The notes below the pieces were generated by a model. The model was not told the DNA's origin. It searched no databases and saw only the letters and a program-made list of their open reading frames with translations. Positions 35,971-44,992 of a stretch of 64,000 nt of DNA are shown one piece after another. The DNA lies in contig SAJS01000001.1 of NCBI GenBank assembly GCA_004017535.1, forward strand, positions 806,001 through 870,000. Direction: 5' to 3'. Source of the DNA: Mesorhizobium sp. Lineage in GTDB: Bacteria > Pseudomonadota > Alphaproteobacteria > Rhizobiales > Rhizobiaceae. The translations under genes were made by a program, and so were the position numbers. Positions within the stretch are counted from its first letter, which is position 1, and every line of letters begins with the position of its first letter.

Positions 35971-37317
35971 ATGGCAGCCATCCCTTTGGACGCGACCGAA
36001 GCCAATGTCAGGTCCTTCGCCGTCACCAATCGCTCGGTGCTGGCGATCGCCGTGCCGATGACGCTTGCCTATCTGACGACGCCGCTGCTCGGCATCGTCG
36101 ACACGGCGGTGGTCGGCCAGTTCGGCGACGCGGCCCTGCTCGGCGGCCTGGCGGCGGGATCTCTGGTCTTCGACGTCGTCTTCACCACCTTCAACTTCCT
36201 GCGTTCCGGCACCACCGGCCTTGTCGCCCAGGCCTTCGGGCGCGGCGATGCGCTGGAAGAGCAGGCGGTGCTGTGGCGCGCCGTGCTGATCGCGGTCGTC
36301 GCGGGCGTCATCCTTGCGGCACTTGCACCGCTCTTTGCCGTAGCCGGCCAATGGTTCATGGGCGCCGAGCCGCGCGTCAGCGCTGCGATGTCCATCTATA
36401 TCCGCATCAGGCTGCTCGCAGCCCCCTTCTCGCTGATCAACTACGCCATACTGGGCTACGTGCTGGGACGCGGCGAGGGCGGGCTCGGGCTGATGCTGCA
36501 AGCGGTGCTCAACGGCATCAACATCGTGCTCTGCTTCCTGCTCGGGCTCGAGCTCGGCTGGGGCGTCGCCGGCGTCGCCTGGGCGACGGTCACCGGCGAG
36601 TTCCTGGCCATGCTGCTTGGCCTTGCCATCGTGCTCAACCGCTTCCGCAAGCTGGAGCGGCCGTCGCGCCGGCGCATCCTCGATTTGCCGGCCTACCGGC
36701 GCATGCTGTCGCTCAACCGCGACATCATGATCCGCTCGTTCTCGCTGCTTGCCGCCTTTGCGCTGTTCACCAGGCAGGGCGCGCAGTTCGGCACGGTGAC
36801 ACTTGCCGCCAACGCCGTGCTGATGAATTTCTTCCTGATCGCCGGCTATTTCCTCGACGGCTTCGCCACCGCCGCCGAACAGTTGGCCGGCCGCGCCATC
36901 GGCGCGCAGGCGCCTGCTCCCTTCCGGCAGGCCGTGCGGCTGACGCTGATCTGGGGTTTTGGCCTCGCGGCCGGCGCCAGCCTTATCCTGCTGACCGCTG
37001 GCGCGAGCCTTGTGGCGCTGGTCACGAACTCGCCCGAGGTCCGCGAAGTCGCCGACATTTATCTGCCCTGGGCGGCGTTCACGGCGCTGAGCGGCGTGCT
37101 GGCCTTCCAGATGGACGGCGTCTTCATCGGCGCCACCTGGTCGCGCGACATGCGCAATATGATGCTGTTGTCGTTCCTCGCCTTCAGCACCGCGCTGATC
37201 ACGCTGGCGCCGGCCTTCGGAAACAATGGGCTATGGGCGTCGCTGCATGTCTTCCTGCTGGTGCGGGGAGTGAGCCTGCTTGCGGTACTGAGACTCAGGG
37301 TGCGGACGGCGTTTTAG
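35971..37317 (+). CDS. MATE-family efflux transporter (DinF-like)
   Basis: Inner-membrane multidrug and toxin extrusion transporter. The 448-aa product has about twelve hydrophobic segments. The MATE signature is visible as IAVPMTLAYLTTPLLGIVDTAVVGQFGD near the N-terminus and again in mirrored form around residue 250-300 (AAFALFTRQGAQFGTVTLAANAVLMNFF). The DinF-like branch is suggested by the PLLGIVDTAVVG motif. Substrate unknown. It is divergent from the deacetylase-like gene and convergent with the cysteine synthase gene. Confidence 0.93.
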   Translation: MAAIPLDATEANVRSFAVTNRSVLAIAVPMTLAYLTTPLLGIVDTAVVGQFGDAALLGGLAAGSLVFDVVFTTFNFLRSGTTGLVAQAFGRGDALEEQAVLWRAVLIAVVAGVILAALAPLFAVAGQWFMGAEPRVSAAMSIYIRIRLLAAPFSLINYAILGYVLGRGEGGLGLMLQAVLNGINIVLCFLLGLELGWGVAGVAWATVTGEFLAMLLGLAIVLNRFRKLERPSRRRILDLPAYRRMLSLNRDIMIRSFSLLAAFALFTRQGAQFGTVTLAANAVLMNFFLIAGYFLDGFATAAEQLAGRAIGAQAPAPFRQAVRLTLIWGFGLAAGASLILLTAGASLVALVTNSPEVREVADIYLPWAAFTALSGVLAFQMDGVFIGATWSRDMRNMMLLSFLAFSTALITLAPAFGNNGLWASLHVFLLVRGVSLLAVLRLRVRTAF

Positions 37318-37353
37318 CCGGATTGTTCGGCTCCGGCTGAGCGCCGGCGTTTA

Positions 37354-38316
37354 TCAGCTCCAGAGGTCGGTCGAGAGATACTTCAGTCCGGAGTCGCAAA
37401 CCACGACAGCGATCGTCTTGCCTGATTGATCGCCCTTCAGGAGACGCAGCGCGGCGGCCACATTCGCTCCGGACGAGAAGCCGCCGAAGATACCTTCGCT
37501 GCGCGCGAGCAGCCGCGTGGTCTCGCGTGCCTCGTCGCCGGAAACCTGAAGATAGCCATCGACGGGCGCGTTGGTCAGGAACGCCAGGTCCGGCATGGCG
37601 TAGCCGCCGCCTTGAATGGGGTGTTCGGGTTGGATGACCGTCTCGCCCGCGGCTGCTGCCGCGCCCTCAGGCTCGACGATGAAGCATTTGATCAGGGGAT
37701 TGCGTTCCTTGAGCGCCCTCGACACCCCGGCATAGGTGCCGCCCGAGCCGATGAAGTCGACGAATGCGTCGACGGCGCCATGGCTGGCGTCCCAGATTTC
37801 CGGGCCGGTCCCGTGATAATGCGCAAGCCAATTGCCGTCGCGATGGAACTGGTCGGCTCGGTAGGCCCCTCGTTCCGCCGTCACCACTCTGGCGGCCTGC
37901 TCGACGAGCGCCAGATCGCCACCCGAGACTTGCCTCGGCGCCGATCCTGGCAACTGGTCCACGAGGATCACTTCCGCGCCGAGCGCCGCCATCATGCGGG
38001 CGCGCTCTTCGGAGTTGCCCTTCGACATCACCGCGACGAAGGGGTAACCCCTGACGGCGCAGATGATCGCGAGCCCCGTTCCCATGTTTCCGGAGGTAAG
38101 CTCGACCACTGTTTGTCCAGGCTTGATGGCGCCGGATCTTTCGGCCTGCTCGATAATTCCAAGCGCCGCGCGATCCTTCTTGGAAAAGCCCGGATTGAGA
38201 TGTTCCAGCTTGGCGAGGATTGTGCCGTCGACGCCTGCCTGCGCCGTCAGCCTGTCGAGCCGGACCAGTGGTGTTCCACCGATCGCATCCGCCACGGAGC
38301 TCAGAACCTCGGCCAT
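37354..38316 (-). CDS. Cysteine synthase family PLP enzyme
   Basis: Beta-replacement PLP enzyme that probably forms cysteine from O-acetylserine and sulfide. The PLP Lys is in HLNPGFSKKDRAALGII (usual form NPxxSxKDR); TSGNMGTGLAIICAVRGYPF binds the substrate carboxylate; the phosphate loop is GSGGTYAGVSRALKE, and the C-terminus DSGLKYLSTDLW is typical of CysK. AGGAGG lies directly before two consecutive ATGs (38319 and 38316); the second gives a workable spacing. Product ~320 aa. A cystathionine beta-synthase-like role cannot be excluded. Confidence 0.88.
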   Translation of the reverse strand: MAEVLSSVADAIGGTPLVRLDRLTAQAGVDGTILAKLEHLNPGFSKKDRAALGIIEQAERSGAIKPGQTVVELTSGNMGTGLAIICAVRGYPFVAVMSKGNSEERARMMAALGAEVILVDQLPGSAPRQVSGGDLALVEQAARVVTAERGAYRADQFHRDGNWLAHYHGTGPEIWDASHGAVDAFVDFIGSGGTYAGVSRALKERNPLIKCFIVEPEGAAAAAGETVIQPEHPIQGGGYAMPDLAFLTNAPVDGYLQVSGDEARETTRLLARSEGIFGGFSSGANVAAALRLLKGDQSGKTIAVVVCDSGLKYLSTDLWS

Positions 38317-38345
38317 CATCCGTCCTCCTGACGCGGTGGGAACCC

Positions 38346-39419
38346 TCAGAGCCGTTCGGACCAGCTTGCGCAGCCGGTGTCGCGCAGCTCCGCGATGGAT
38401 TTGAGGCGCTCCCTCTCCACGAACCGTGCCATGCCGGCCACGATGCGCCCGGGCAGCGCCGGGCCGGCATAGATCATGCCGGTGTAGAGCTGGACGAGGT
38501 CGGCGCCAGCGCGGATCTTTTCCAATGCGGCCTCAGCGGAGTCGACGCCGCCGACACCGATGATCGCCATCTGCGGCCCAAGTAGTTTGCGCATCCGTGC
38601 CAGAACCGCGGTCGAACGATCGAACAATGGCTTTCCCGAGAGACCGCCGGTTTCATTCGCCACGCCGCCGCTCCGCAATCCGGTCCGCGCCAGCGTCGTG
38701 TTGGAGACGATGACACCCTCGATCTTCTTCTCGACGATCTCTGCGGCGATGTCTTCCAGTTCCGCTTCGACGAGGTCCGGCGCGATCTTGAGGAAGACCG
38801 GCGGCTGCGCAGGAGCCGCCACGCGCGCCGCCATCACCCGCGACAACAGCTCGCCGAGCTGCTCGCGGGCCTGCATGTTGCGCAGGCCCGGCGTGTTCGG
38901 CGAGGAGATGTTGACCGTCAGATAGCTCGCATAGGCCGCGAAGCGGGCAACGCCGCGCTCGTAATCGGCGATGCGGTCGGCGCTGTCCTTGTTGGCGCCG
39001 ATGTTGACGCCGACGATGCCTGGCCGCCCCTTGCGCGCGGCAAGCCGTTTTTCCGCCGCCGCATGACCTTCATTGTTGAAGCCCAGCCGGTTGATCACCG
39101 CTTCATCCGCCGTCAGCCGGAAGATGCGCGGCTTCGGGTTGCCGGGTTGCGGCAGCGGCGTGATGGTGCCGACTTCGGCGAAGCCGAAGCCAAGCCCAAG
39201 CAGCGCGTCCGGCACTTCGGCGTTCTTGTCGTAGCCGGCGGCCATGCCGAGCGGGTTCGGGAACTCGAGGCCACAAAGCCTGATCCTGAGCCGCCCGTCG
39301 CGCGGCGCAGCCGAGCCGACCGGCAGCCCGCAGCGCAGTGCAGCGATGGACATGCCATGCGCGGTTTCCGGATCGAAGGAGAAAAGCAGCTTCTGGCCGA
39401 TCCGGTCGAGCACGCTCAT
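38346..39419 (-). CDS. pyrD: Dihydroorotate dehydrogenase (quinone), class 2
   Basis: Membrane-associated flavoenzyme oxidising dihydroorotate to orotate with quinone in pyrimidine synthesis. FMN-site and catalytic motifs: GMAAGYDKNAEVPDALLGLGFGF, NRLGFNNEG, VNISSPNTPGLRNMQ with the class 2 catalytic Ser region, and IIGVGGVDSAEAALEKIRAGADLVQLYTG. The N-terminal MSVLDRIGQKLLFSFDPETAHG forms the quinone-tunnel helices. Start ATG 39419 overlaps the DUF952 stop by 4 bp, so the genes are coupled. Product 357 aa, normal length. Confidence 0.96.
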   Translation of the reverse strand: MSVLDRIGQKLLFSFDPETAHGMSIAALRCGLPVGSAAPRDGRLRIRLCGLEFPNPLGMAAGYDKNAEVPDALLGLGFGFAEVGTITPLPQPGNPKPRIFRLTADEAVINRLGFNNEGHAAAEKRLAARKGRPGIVGVNIGANKDSADRIADYERGVARFAAYASYLTVNISSPNTPGLRNMQAREQLGELLSRVMAARVAAPAQPPVFLKIAPDLVEAELEDIAAEIVEKKIEGVIVSNTTLARTGLRSGGVANETGGLSGKPLFDRSTAVLARMRKLLGPQMAIIGVGGVDSAEAALEKIRAGADLVQLYTGMIYAGPALPGRIVAGMARFVERERLKSIAELRDTGCASWSERL

Positions 39420-39763
39420 TCGCCCTCCAGCGCCGGGAATTCGTGGCCGCCGGCGCCGGGCGGCAGCGGCTTGACCCAAAGGACGGCATCGAGGTCGAGC
39501 GGGGCGTAGAGATGCGGGAACAGCGCGCCGCCGCGCGACACTTCGTATTTCAACGCGTCCCCCAGCTTCTCCCCGTCGATGGCGATCAGCAGCAGGCCCG
39601 TCTGGCCGGCGAAATGCTTAGCCGCTGTCTCGCGCACCTGCGCAGCGGTGGAGAAATGGATGAAGCCGTCGGCGATGTCGATCGATGCGCCGGTGAAGCG
39701 CCCGTTCTTTTCGGCCTCGCGCCACAGCGCCTCGGGGGCGATCTTGTAGATAATCTGAGACAT
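39416..39763 (-). CDS. DUF952 domain protein
   Basis: A 115-aa protein of the DUF952 family, often encoded just before pyrD in rhizobia. Recognisable parts are IIYKIAPEALWREAEKNGRF, DGFIHFSTAAQVRETAAKHF and GGALFPHLYAPLDLDAVLWV. Its stop overlaps the pyrD start (ATGA at 39416-39419), indicating a two-gene operon. The family has no firmly established activity; similarity to an ADP-ribosyltransferase-like fold has been suggested for it (from memory). The start is the ATG at 39763. Confidence 0.88.
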   Translation of the reverse strand: MSQIIYKIAPEALWREAEKNGRFTGASIDIADGFIHFSTAAQVRETAAKHFAGQTGLLLIAIDGEKLGDALKYEVSRGGALFPHLYAPLDLDAVLWVKPLPPGAGGHEFPALEGE

Positions 39764-39874
39764 TCTCGCGCTATAGTCCGAACCGAAGGAGCGGGAAAGG
39801 CTTGAAGCTCGACTCTTCCCCATTTCCGGCGCAAACCTGTGATAGCCCGCCTTCACTGGCTCATGGAGGACGAT

Positions 39875-40309
39875 ATGCGTCTGCAGCACATCCTGATCCC
39901 CGCGGCGCTTTGCTCGTTGGTTGCCGCTTCCGCCTATTCCGAGGAGACCGACCACTACCGTCTGGAGAAGTCGGCCAACGGCTATGTCCGCATGGATACA
40001 AGGACCGGCGCCATGTCGATCTGCGAGGAGCGCACCGGCCAGCTCGTCTGCAAGATGGCGGCGGACGAGCGCGCCGCCTACCAGGACGAGATCGACCGGC
40101 TGGACAATTCGGTCAAGGCCCTCGATGCGCGGGTCGCCAAGTTGGAGAATTCGCTCTCCGCCCGGCTGGAATCGCAACTGCCGAGCGAAGAGGATTTCAA
40201 CAGGACCATGGGCTACATGGAACGCTTCTTCCGGACCTTCAAGGACATCGTCAAGGACATGGACAAGGAAGACGGCGACGGCGGCGGCAAGCTTAACCAG
40301 AAGACCTGA
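39875..40309 (+). CDS. Exported coiled-coil protein of unknown function
   Basis: I do not recognise a family. The 144-aa product has a signal peptide (MRLQHILIPAALCSLVAASA, cut near YSEE), then a small domain with YRLEKSANGYVRMDTRTGAMSICEERTGQLVC carrying two Cys, and a heptad-rich helix (~residues 65-105, DRLDNSVKALDARVAKLENSL) likely to form a coiled coil. The tail is acidic with a GDGGG run. GGAGGA at 39865-39870 supports the ATG at 39875. It is probably periplasmic. It is divergent from the DUF952-pyrD pair and followed by a family A repeat. Confidence 0.78.
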   Translation: MRLQHILIPAALCSLVAASAYSEETDHYRLEKSANGYVRMDTRTGAMSICEERTGQLVCKMAADERAAYQDEIDRLDNSVKALDARVAKLENSLSARLESQLPSEEDFNRTMGYMERFFRTFKDIVKDMDKEDGDGGGKLNQKT

Positions 40310-40317
40310 ACCGGCCT

Positions 40318-40370
40318 GCAATTCCAGGAAAAGTGCACAGCGGTTTTCCCTCCGGAATAGCGCAAACAGG
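40318..40370 (+). repeat. Intergenic palindromic repeat, family A, copy 3
   Basis: Reads GCAATTCCAGGAAAAGTGCA, CAGCGGTTTTCCCTCCGGAA, TAGCGCAAACAGG. It starts 8 bp after the stop of the coiled-coil protein gene and precedes the LuxR-type response regulator. Confidence 0.85.
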
Positions 40371-40466
40371 AGCCGAACCGTTGGGGAAAACTCCGTGCGC
40401 GGCCTTGCCGCTTGAAAAAGCGGCGCGCCGCCGCATAATCATTCCGGTCCCGCAAGAAGCACACAA

Positions 40467-41153
40467 ATGATGATGGGATCGGGGGAGGAATATTTGCCGT
40501 CGGGCCACACTTTCGTCATTGCCGACGATCACCCGCTTTTTCGCGGCGCGCTGAAGGAGGCGCTGGCCGGCATCGGCGACGTTGCCGCCATTCATGAGGC
40601 CGGGGATTTCGAGAGCGCCAAGGCTCTGGTGCTGGCCAATGAGGATATCGACATGGTGCTGCTCGATCTGTCGATGCCGGGCGCCAGCGGCCTCTCCGGC
40701 CTGATTGCGCTGCGCGGCATCCATCCAGCGGTGCCGCTGGTCGTAGTGTCGGCGCATGACGATCCCGTCACGATCCGCCGCGCCCTCGATCTCGGCGCTT
40801 CCGGCTTTATCTCCAAATCGGCCAGCATGGAAGAAATCCGCGCCGCGGTGCAGGCCGTGCTTGCCGGCGATATCGCGGCACCCGCCGGCATCGAGCTCGG
40901 CGTCGAGCGCGACCCGGAAATCTCCGACCTGATCAAACGCCTACAGGCGCTGACGCCGCAGCAGACGCGTGTGCTCGGCATGTTGGCGGAAGGCCTGCTC
41001 AACAAGCAGATCGCCTATGAGCTCGGCGTCTCCGAGGCCACCATCAAGGCCCATGTCTCGGCCATTTTGCAGAAGCTCGACGTCGACAGCCGCACCCAGG
41101 CGGTCATCCAGCTCTCCAAGATCGGCAATGACCCGCTGCAGCCGGTAAATTAG
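40467..41153 (+). CDS. LuxR-type response regulator, CrbR-like
   Basis: NarL/LuxR-class response regulator. The receiver domain has VIADDHPLF, phospho-acceptor Asp67 in VLLDLSMPG and the conserved Lys in FISKSAS; the C-terminal GerE helix-turn-helix is LTPQQTRVLGMLAEGLLNKQIAYELGVSEATIKAHVSAIL in segments. Length 228 aa. Three ATGs start near 40467, but a TTG at 40494 has the better ribosome site (GGGGAGG). It is convergent, 12 bp apart, with the SSS-type sensor kinase, a pairing typical of CrbS/CrbR, which controls acetate use in gammaproteobacteria. The regulated genes here are unknown. Confidence 0.88.
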   Translation: MMMGSGEEYLPSGHTFVIADDHPLFRGALKEALAGIGDVAAIHEAGDFESAKALVLANEDIDMVLLDLSMPGASGLSGLIALRGIHPAVPLVVVSAHDDPVTIRRALDLGASGFISKSASMEEIRAAVQAVLAGDIAAPAGIELGVERDPEISDLIKRLQALTPQQTRVLGMLAEGLLNKQIAYELGVSEATIKAHVSAILQKLDVDSRTQAVIQLSKIGNDPLQPVN

Positions 41154-41165
41154 CCACTTCTGCCT

Positions 41166-44100
41166 CTACTCCGCGGCCGGCGCCAGCGGCCTAACCCTTG
41201 CCATCATCGAGCGCAGCACGGCCGGCTTCACCGGCTTGTTGACGACCGGAATGTCGAGCTGGCTTGCGGCGGCGCGCACCTCGCTGGAGCGGTCGGCGGT
41301 GACCAGCACGCAGGGCAGGTCCTGGCCGTAGGCGGCGCGCAACCTGGCGATCGCGTCGAGCCCGGTGCCGCCGTCGAGATGGTAGTCCGCAAGCACCACG
41401 TCCGGCCTCGCCGCGCCGGGTCGCATGAGCTCTCCCGATCCCGAAGCCGTCTCGACATGGCAGCCCCAGCCTTCGAGCAGCAGCCGCATGCCGTCGAGGA
41501 TGCGCGCGTCATTGTCGATGCAGAACACGTTGAGCCCGGCAAGCGTCGACGCAGAGCGGGCCGGGGCCTTACTGATCTCGCGCGGCGGCGCCGCGACCTC
41601 CGCGACCGGCAGGATGACGGAAAAGCGCGTGCCCTTGCCCGGGTTGGAGAAAATGCGGATTTCGAGCCGCAGCACCCGCGCGATGCGGTCGACGATGGAG
41701 AGGCCCAGGCCAAGGCCTTCCGCCTCGCGTATGCCCTCGTCGAGGCGTGTGAACTCGTGGAAGACGGTGTTAAGCTTGTCGCCGGCGATGCCGATGCCGG
41801 TGTCGATCACCTGGATTTCGGCCAGTTCGCCGCGCCGCCGAACGCCTACAAGGATGCGGCCCTTGCGCGTGTATTTGATGGCGTTCGAGACCAGGTTCTG
41901 GATCAGCCGGCGCAAAAGATTTCGGTCTGTCATGACTCCGAGCGAGGACGGTATGATCTTGAGTTCCAGCTTCTTTGCGGCGGCTAAAGGGCGGAAGTCA
42001 TTGCCGATCTGGCCGAGCAGCCCGCCGAGGCTGAAGGCGGTGTCTTCGGGCTTCATGGCGCCGGCGTCGAGCCGTGAGATGTCGAGCACGGCGCCGAGGA
42101 TGGTTTCGACGGATTCCAGCGAGGATTCGATGTTGACCGCTGCCTTGCCGGCCGGCCCCTTGCCGGCCTTCTCGATCAGCGACGAGCAATAGAGCCGTGC
42201 CGCGTTGAGCGGTTGCAGGATGTCGTGGCCGGCGGCGGCGAGGAAGCGCGTCTTACCGAGATTTGCCTCCTCGGCCAGCATCTGCGCCTGCGCCAGCTCC
42301 TCGTTGACCCGGGTGAGCTCGATGGTGCGGGTCTTGACCCGCTGTTCCAGCGATTCATTGGCCCGCTTCAGCGCAAGGTCCTGCTCGACCCGGCCGGAGA
42401 TGTCGGCATAGGTGGCGACTATGCCGCCGTCGGGCATCGGGTTGGAGCGCAGCTCCAGAATGCGTCCGCTGGTCTTCAGCTCCATCTGCCATGGCCCGGC
42501 GAAGCTGGTCAGTCGGTTGAGCATCGTCACGCGCTGGTCAGCCGGTATATCGCCGCGTTCGGCGAGATGGCGCAGGATCCGGTCGAGCGATACGCCGACC
42601 TGGCCCATTTCGTCCGGCAGGTCGAACAGCTGCCGGTATTGCCGGTTCCAGCAGATCAGCCGGAAATCGCGGTCGAAGACGGTGATGCCTTGCTCCATCT
42701 GGTCGAGGGCGATCTGGAGCAGGTCGCGATTGTGCTGCAGCGCCTCGGTCGCGTCGTCGAGCAGCTTGAAGGCATCTTTGGAATCGTGGTCGTTGCGGCG
42801 GAAGAGCAGCGACAGGATCAGCCGCGCCGAGGACGAGCCGACGGCGCTTGCCAGCAATTGCTCCGAGAAGCGGATGACATCCATGCTCGCTTGCTCCTTG
42901 CCGTGGAGCGAGACGCTTGCGCTCTTCTCGAAGGACTGGAAGGAGCGCTCCGTGCGCTCGACACCGAGATAGCGCGAGATCGTGTCCTTGAGATCATTGA
43001 CGGTGACGGCGGTGCGGAAGCGCCTGAGGCTTGGCATCGGGCCCGCCTCGCGTGGCACGAAGATCGCCGCCTGGATGCGCTCCAGCGGCACCGACGCGCG
43101 CGACAGCGACCCCAGCACGAAGAACAGGGCGTTGACCGAGAGGCTCCACAGCACGCCGTGGTTCAGCGGCTCGCCGACGGTGCCGAACAGCGCCTGTGGC
43201 CTCAGCGCCTCGAAGCCGAACAGCCCATGGACGACGATGTCGGAACCGGGGCCGGCGAGCGAAGGCAGAAGAAGCGTGTAGCCCCAGACGGCAATGCCTG
43301 CGACCATGCCGAGCGCGGCGCCCCGGCCATTGGCGCGGCGCCAGATCAGGCCGCCGATCAGCGCCGGCGCGAATTGCGCGATCGCCGCGAACGACATCAG
43401 CCCGATCGAGGACAGCCGCACGCTGTTGGTGCTCTCGCGGTAATAGAGGAAGGCGATGAACAGCATGATGAAGATCGAGGCGCGGCGCACATTGAGGATC
43501 AGTGTCGACCAATCCTCATTCTCCGAGGCGCTGGTCTTGATCACGCGGCGCACGAACAATGGGATGATGAGATCGTTGGAGATCATGATCGAGAGCGCAA
43601 CGCTTTCGACGATGACCATGGCGGTCGCCGCCGACAGGCCGCCGACGAAGGCGGCCATGGCGAGCACGTCATGGCCGCCGAGCAGCGGCAGCGACAAGAC
43701 ATAAAGGTCGCTGCTGGTCTTGGTGCCGACCAGCGACAGGCCGGCAAAGGCGATCGGCAGCACGAAGAGGTTGATCGCCACGAGATAGAGGGGGAAAAGC
43801 CATGTCGCCGTGCGCAGTTCGGCCTCGCTGCGGTTCTCGACGATGGTGACATAGAATTGCCGCGGCAGCATCAGGATGGCAAAGCCGCTCAAGGTCGTCA
43901 GCACCAGCCAGGTGGCCAGCGAGGTGTTGTAGCTCATCGCCTGGCGTACCTGGCCGTTCGCGGCGAGCCTGGCGAACATGTCGCCGGGGCCGCCGAAGAT
44001 CAGGAACGTGACCATCAGGCCGATGGCTATGAATGCGGCAAGCTTCACCACGGTCTCGACCGCAACCGCCAGAACCAGCCCGTCCTGATGTTCCGTGGCG

Positions 44101-44651
44101 TCGGCGTGGCGGGTGCCGAACAGCACCGCGAAAAGCGCCAAAAGCATCGCCACTACAAGCGAGATGTCGCTGACAAAAGGATCGAAAGAGGGCGGCGAGC
44201 CGGTATAGTGCTCGATCATCAGGCTGACCGAGCCCGAGATCGCCTTGAGCTGCAGCGCGATATAGGGCACCGCGCCGATCGTGGCGATCAGCGTCGCGAT
44301 CGCCGCGACGGTGAAGCTCTTGCCGTAGCGGGCGCCGAGGAAGTCGGCGATCGAGGTGATCTTCTCGCTCTTCGCCAGCCGAACCAGGCGGTTGAGCAGC
44401 GGGAAGCCGAACACGAAGACCAGTACCGGGCCGGTGTAGATGCCAAGGAATTCGAGGCCGCGCTCGGAGGAAAGGCCGACCGAGCCGAAGAAGGTCCAGG
44501 AGGTGCAGTAGATGGCGAGGCTCAGCGCATAGATGAACGGTCGCGCCCGGCCGAGCCCGGTGGCGGCGGCGCGCCGGTCGCCGACGCTGGCAATGGCGAA
44601 AAGCAGCGTCACATATGCGATCGCGATGATGACGACGAACCAGCCTTGCAC
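41166..44651 (-). CDS. Hybrid sensor kinase with sodium/solute-symporter N-terminus, CrbS-like
   Basis: A 1161-aa membrane sensor. Residues ~1-600 form a sodium:solute symporter-like domain with about twelve hydrophobic segments (IYCTSWTFFGSVGLSSERGLEF near the start). A PAS domain follows (~690-800, ITVFDRDFRLICWNRQYRQL), a coiled coil, HisKA with the acceptor His in AAGHDILQPLNAARLY, HATPase (NLVSNAIKYTRKGRI, GLGLGLSIV) and a C-terminal receiver (VFCIDNDARIL, VLADYHLDGG). The start is the GTG at 44651, with GGAGGAAG upstream; the frame runs to 44870 but crosses a repeat. This layout matches CrbS/NahK-type hybrids. The signal sensed is unknown. Confidence 0.9.
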   Translation of the reverse strand: MQGWFVVIIAIAYVTLLFAIASVGDRRAAATGLGRARPFIYALSLAIYCTSWTFFGSVGLSSERGLEFLGIYTGPVLVFVFGFPLLNRLVRLAKSEKITSIADFLGARYGKSFTVAAIATLIATIGAVPYIALQLKAISGSVSLMIEHYTGSPPSFDPFVSDISLVVAMLLALFAVLFGTRHADATEHQDGLVLAVAVETVVKLAAFIAIGLMVTFLIFGGPGDMFARLAANGQVRQAMSYNTSLATWLVLTTLSGFAILMLPRQFYVTIVENRSEAELRTATWLFPLYLVAINLFVLPIAFAGLSLVGTKTSSDLYVLSLPLLGGHDVLAMAAFVGGLSAATAMVIVESVALSIMISNDLIIPLFVRRVIKTSASENEDWSTLILNVRRASIFIMLFIAFLYYRESTNSVRLSSIGLMSFAAIAQFAPALIGGLIWRRANGRGAALGMVAGIAVWGYTLLLPSLAGPGSDIVVHGLFGFEALRPQALFGTVGEPLNHGVLWSLSVNALFFVLGSLSRASVPLERIQAAIFVPREAGPMPSLRRFRTAVTVNDLKDTISRYLGVERTERSFQSFEKSASVSLHGKEQASMDVIRFSEQLLASAVGSSSARLILSLLFRRNDHDSKDAFKLLDDATEALQHNRDLLQIALDQMEQGITVFDRDFRLICWNRQYRQLFDLPDEMGQVGVSLDRILRHLAERGDIPADQRVTMLNRLTSFAGPWQMELKTSGRILELRSNPMPDGGIVATYADISGRVEQDLALKRANESLEQRVKTRTIELTRVNEELAQAQMLAEEANLGKTRFLAAAGHDILQPLNAARLYCSSLIEKAGKGPAGKAAVNIESSLESVETILGAVLDISRLDAGAMKPEDTAFSLGGLLGQIGNDFRPLAAAKKLELKIIPSSLGVMTDRNLLRRLIQNLVSNAIKYTRKGRILVGVRRRGELAEIQVIDTGIGIAGDKLNTVFHEFTRLDEGIREAEGLGLGLSIVDRIARVLRLEIRIFSNPGKGTRFSVILPVAEVAAPPREISKAPARSASTLAGLNVFCIDNDARILDGMRLLLEGWGCHVETASGSGELMRPGAARPDVVLADYHLDGGTGLDAIARLRAAYGQDLPCVLVTADRSSEVRAAASQLDIPVVNKPVKPAVLRSMMARVRPLAPAAE

Positions 44652-44697
44652 GGCCCGTGCTTCCTCCCTGGCCGGTGTCCCATCCGGCCTGCCCAAC

Positions 44698-44750
44698 CAA
44701 TTCCGGAAAATACCAGGCGATTTGCCGTCCGGAATTGCGTCAGAACAAAT
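44698..44750 (+). repeat. Intergenic palindromic repeat, family A, copy 4 (diverged)
   Basis: Reads CAATTCCGGAAAATACCAGG, CGATTTGCCGTCC, GGAATTGCGTCAGAACAAAT. It keeps the outer AATTCC/GGAATT stem but the core differs from the other copies. It lies in the 341-bp gap between the CrbS-like kinase and mscL, which also holds a CCGGTT-TTGC-AACCGG hairpin followed by TTTTT at 44891-44914. Confidence 0.75.
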
Positions 44751-44992
44751 ACCCAGAGCGTTCAGGCATTTTCGATGAAATGCTCGATCGCCCCGACGCA
44801 ACCACAGCTCGGGGCTCAAGTCCATCGCGGCTTTCGGCGCATATGCGGCTGATGACGATGCGTAGCACAAACCGGCGCCTTCGCTTTTTTCCGGTTTTGC
44901 AACCGGGGGTTTTTGTTATGGTAGGGCCCGGGTCGGCGCCGAAGGACTATCGTTGAGGCGGCAGCGCGGCCCGCCACGGCAAGGAGGGTCGA

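Noticed and set aside
42213..44852. An 879-codon plus-strand open frame
   Set aside because: Antisense to the CrbS-like kinase, whose domains are complete. Composition is low-complexity Arg/Gln/Asp.
44652..44870. N-terminal extension of the CrbS-like kinase to an ATG at 44870
   Set aside because: The extension crosses a palindromic repeat and lacks a ribosome site, whereas GTG 44651 has GGAGGAAG upstream and starts directly at the first transmembrane helix.
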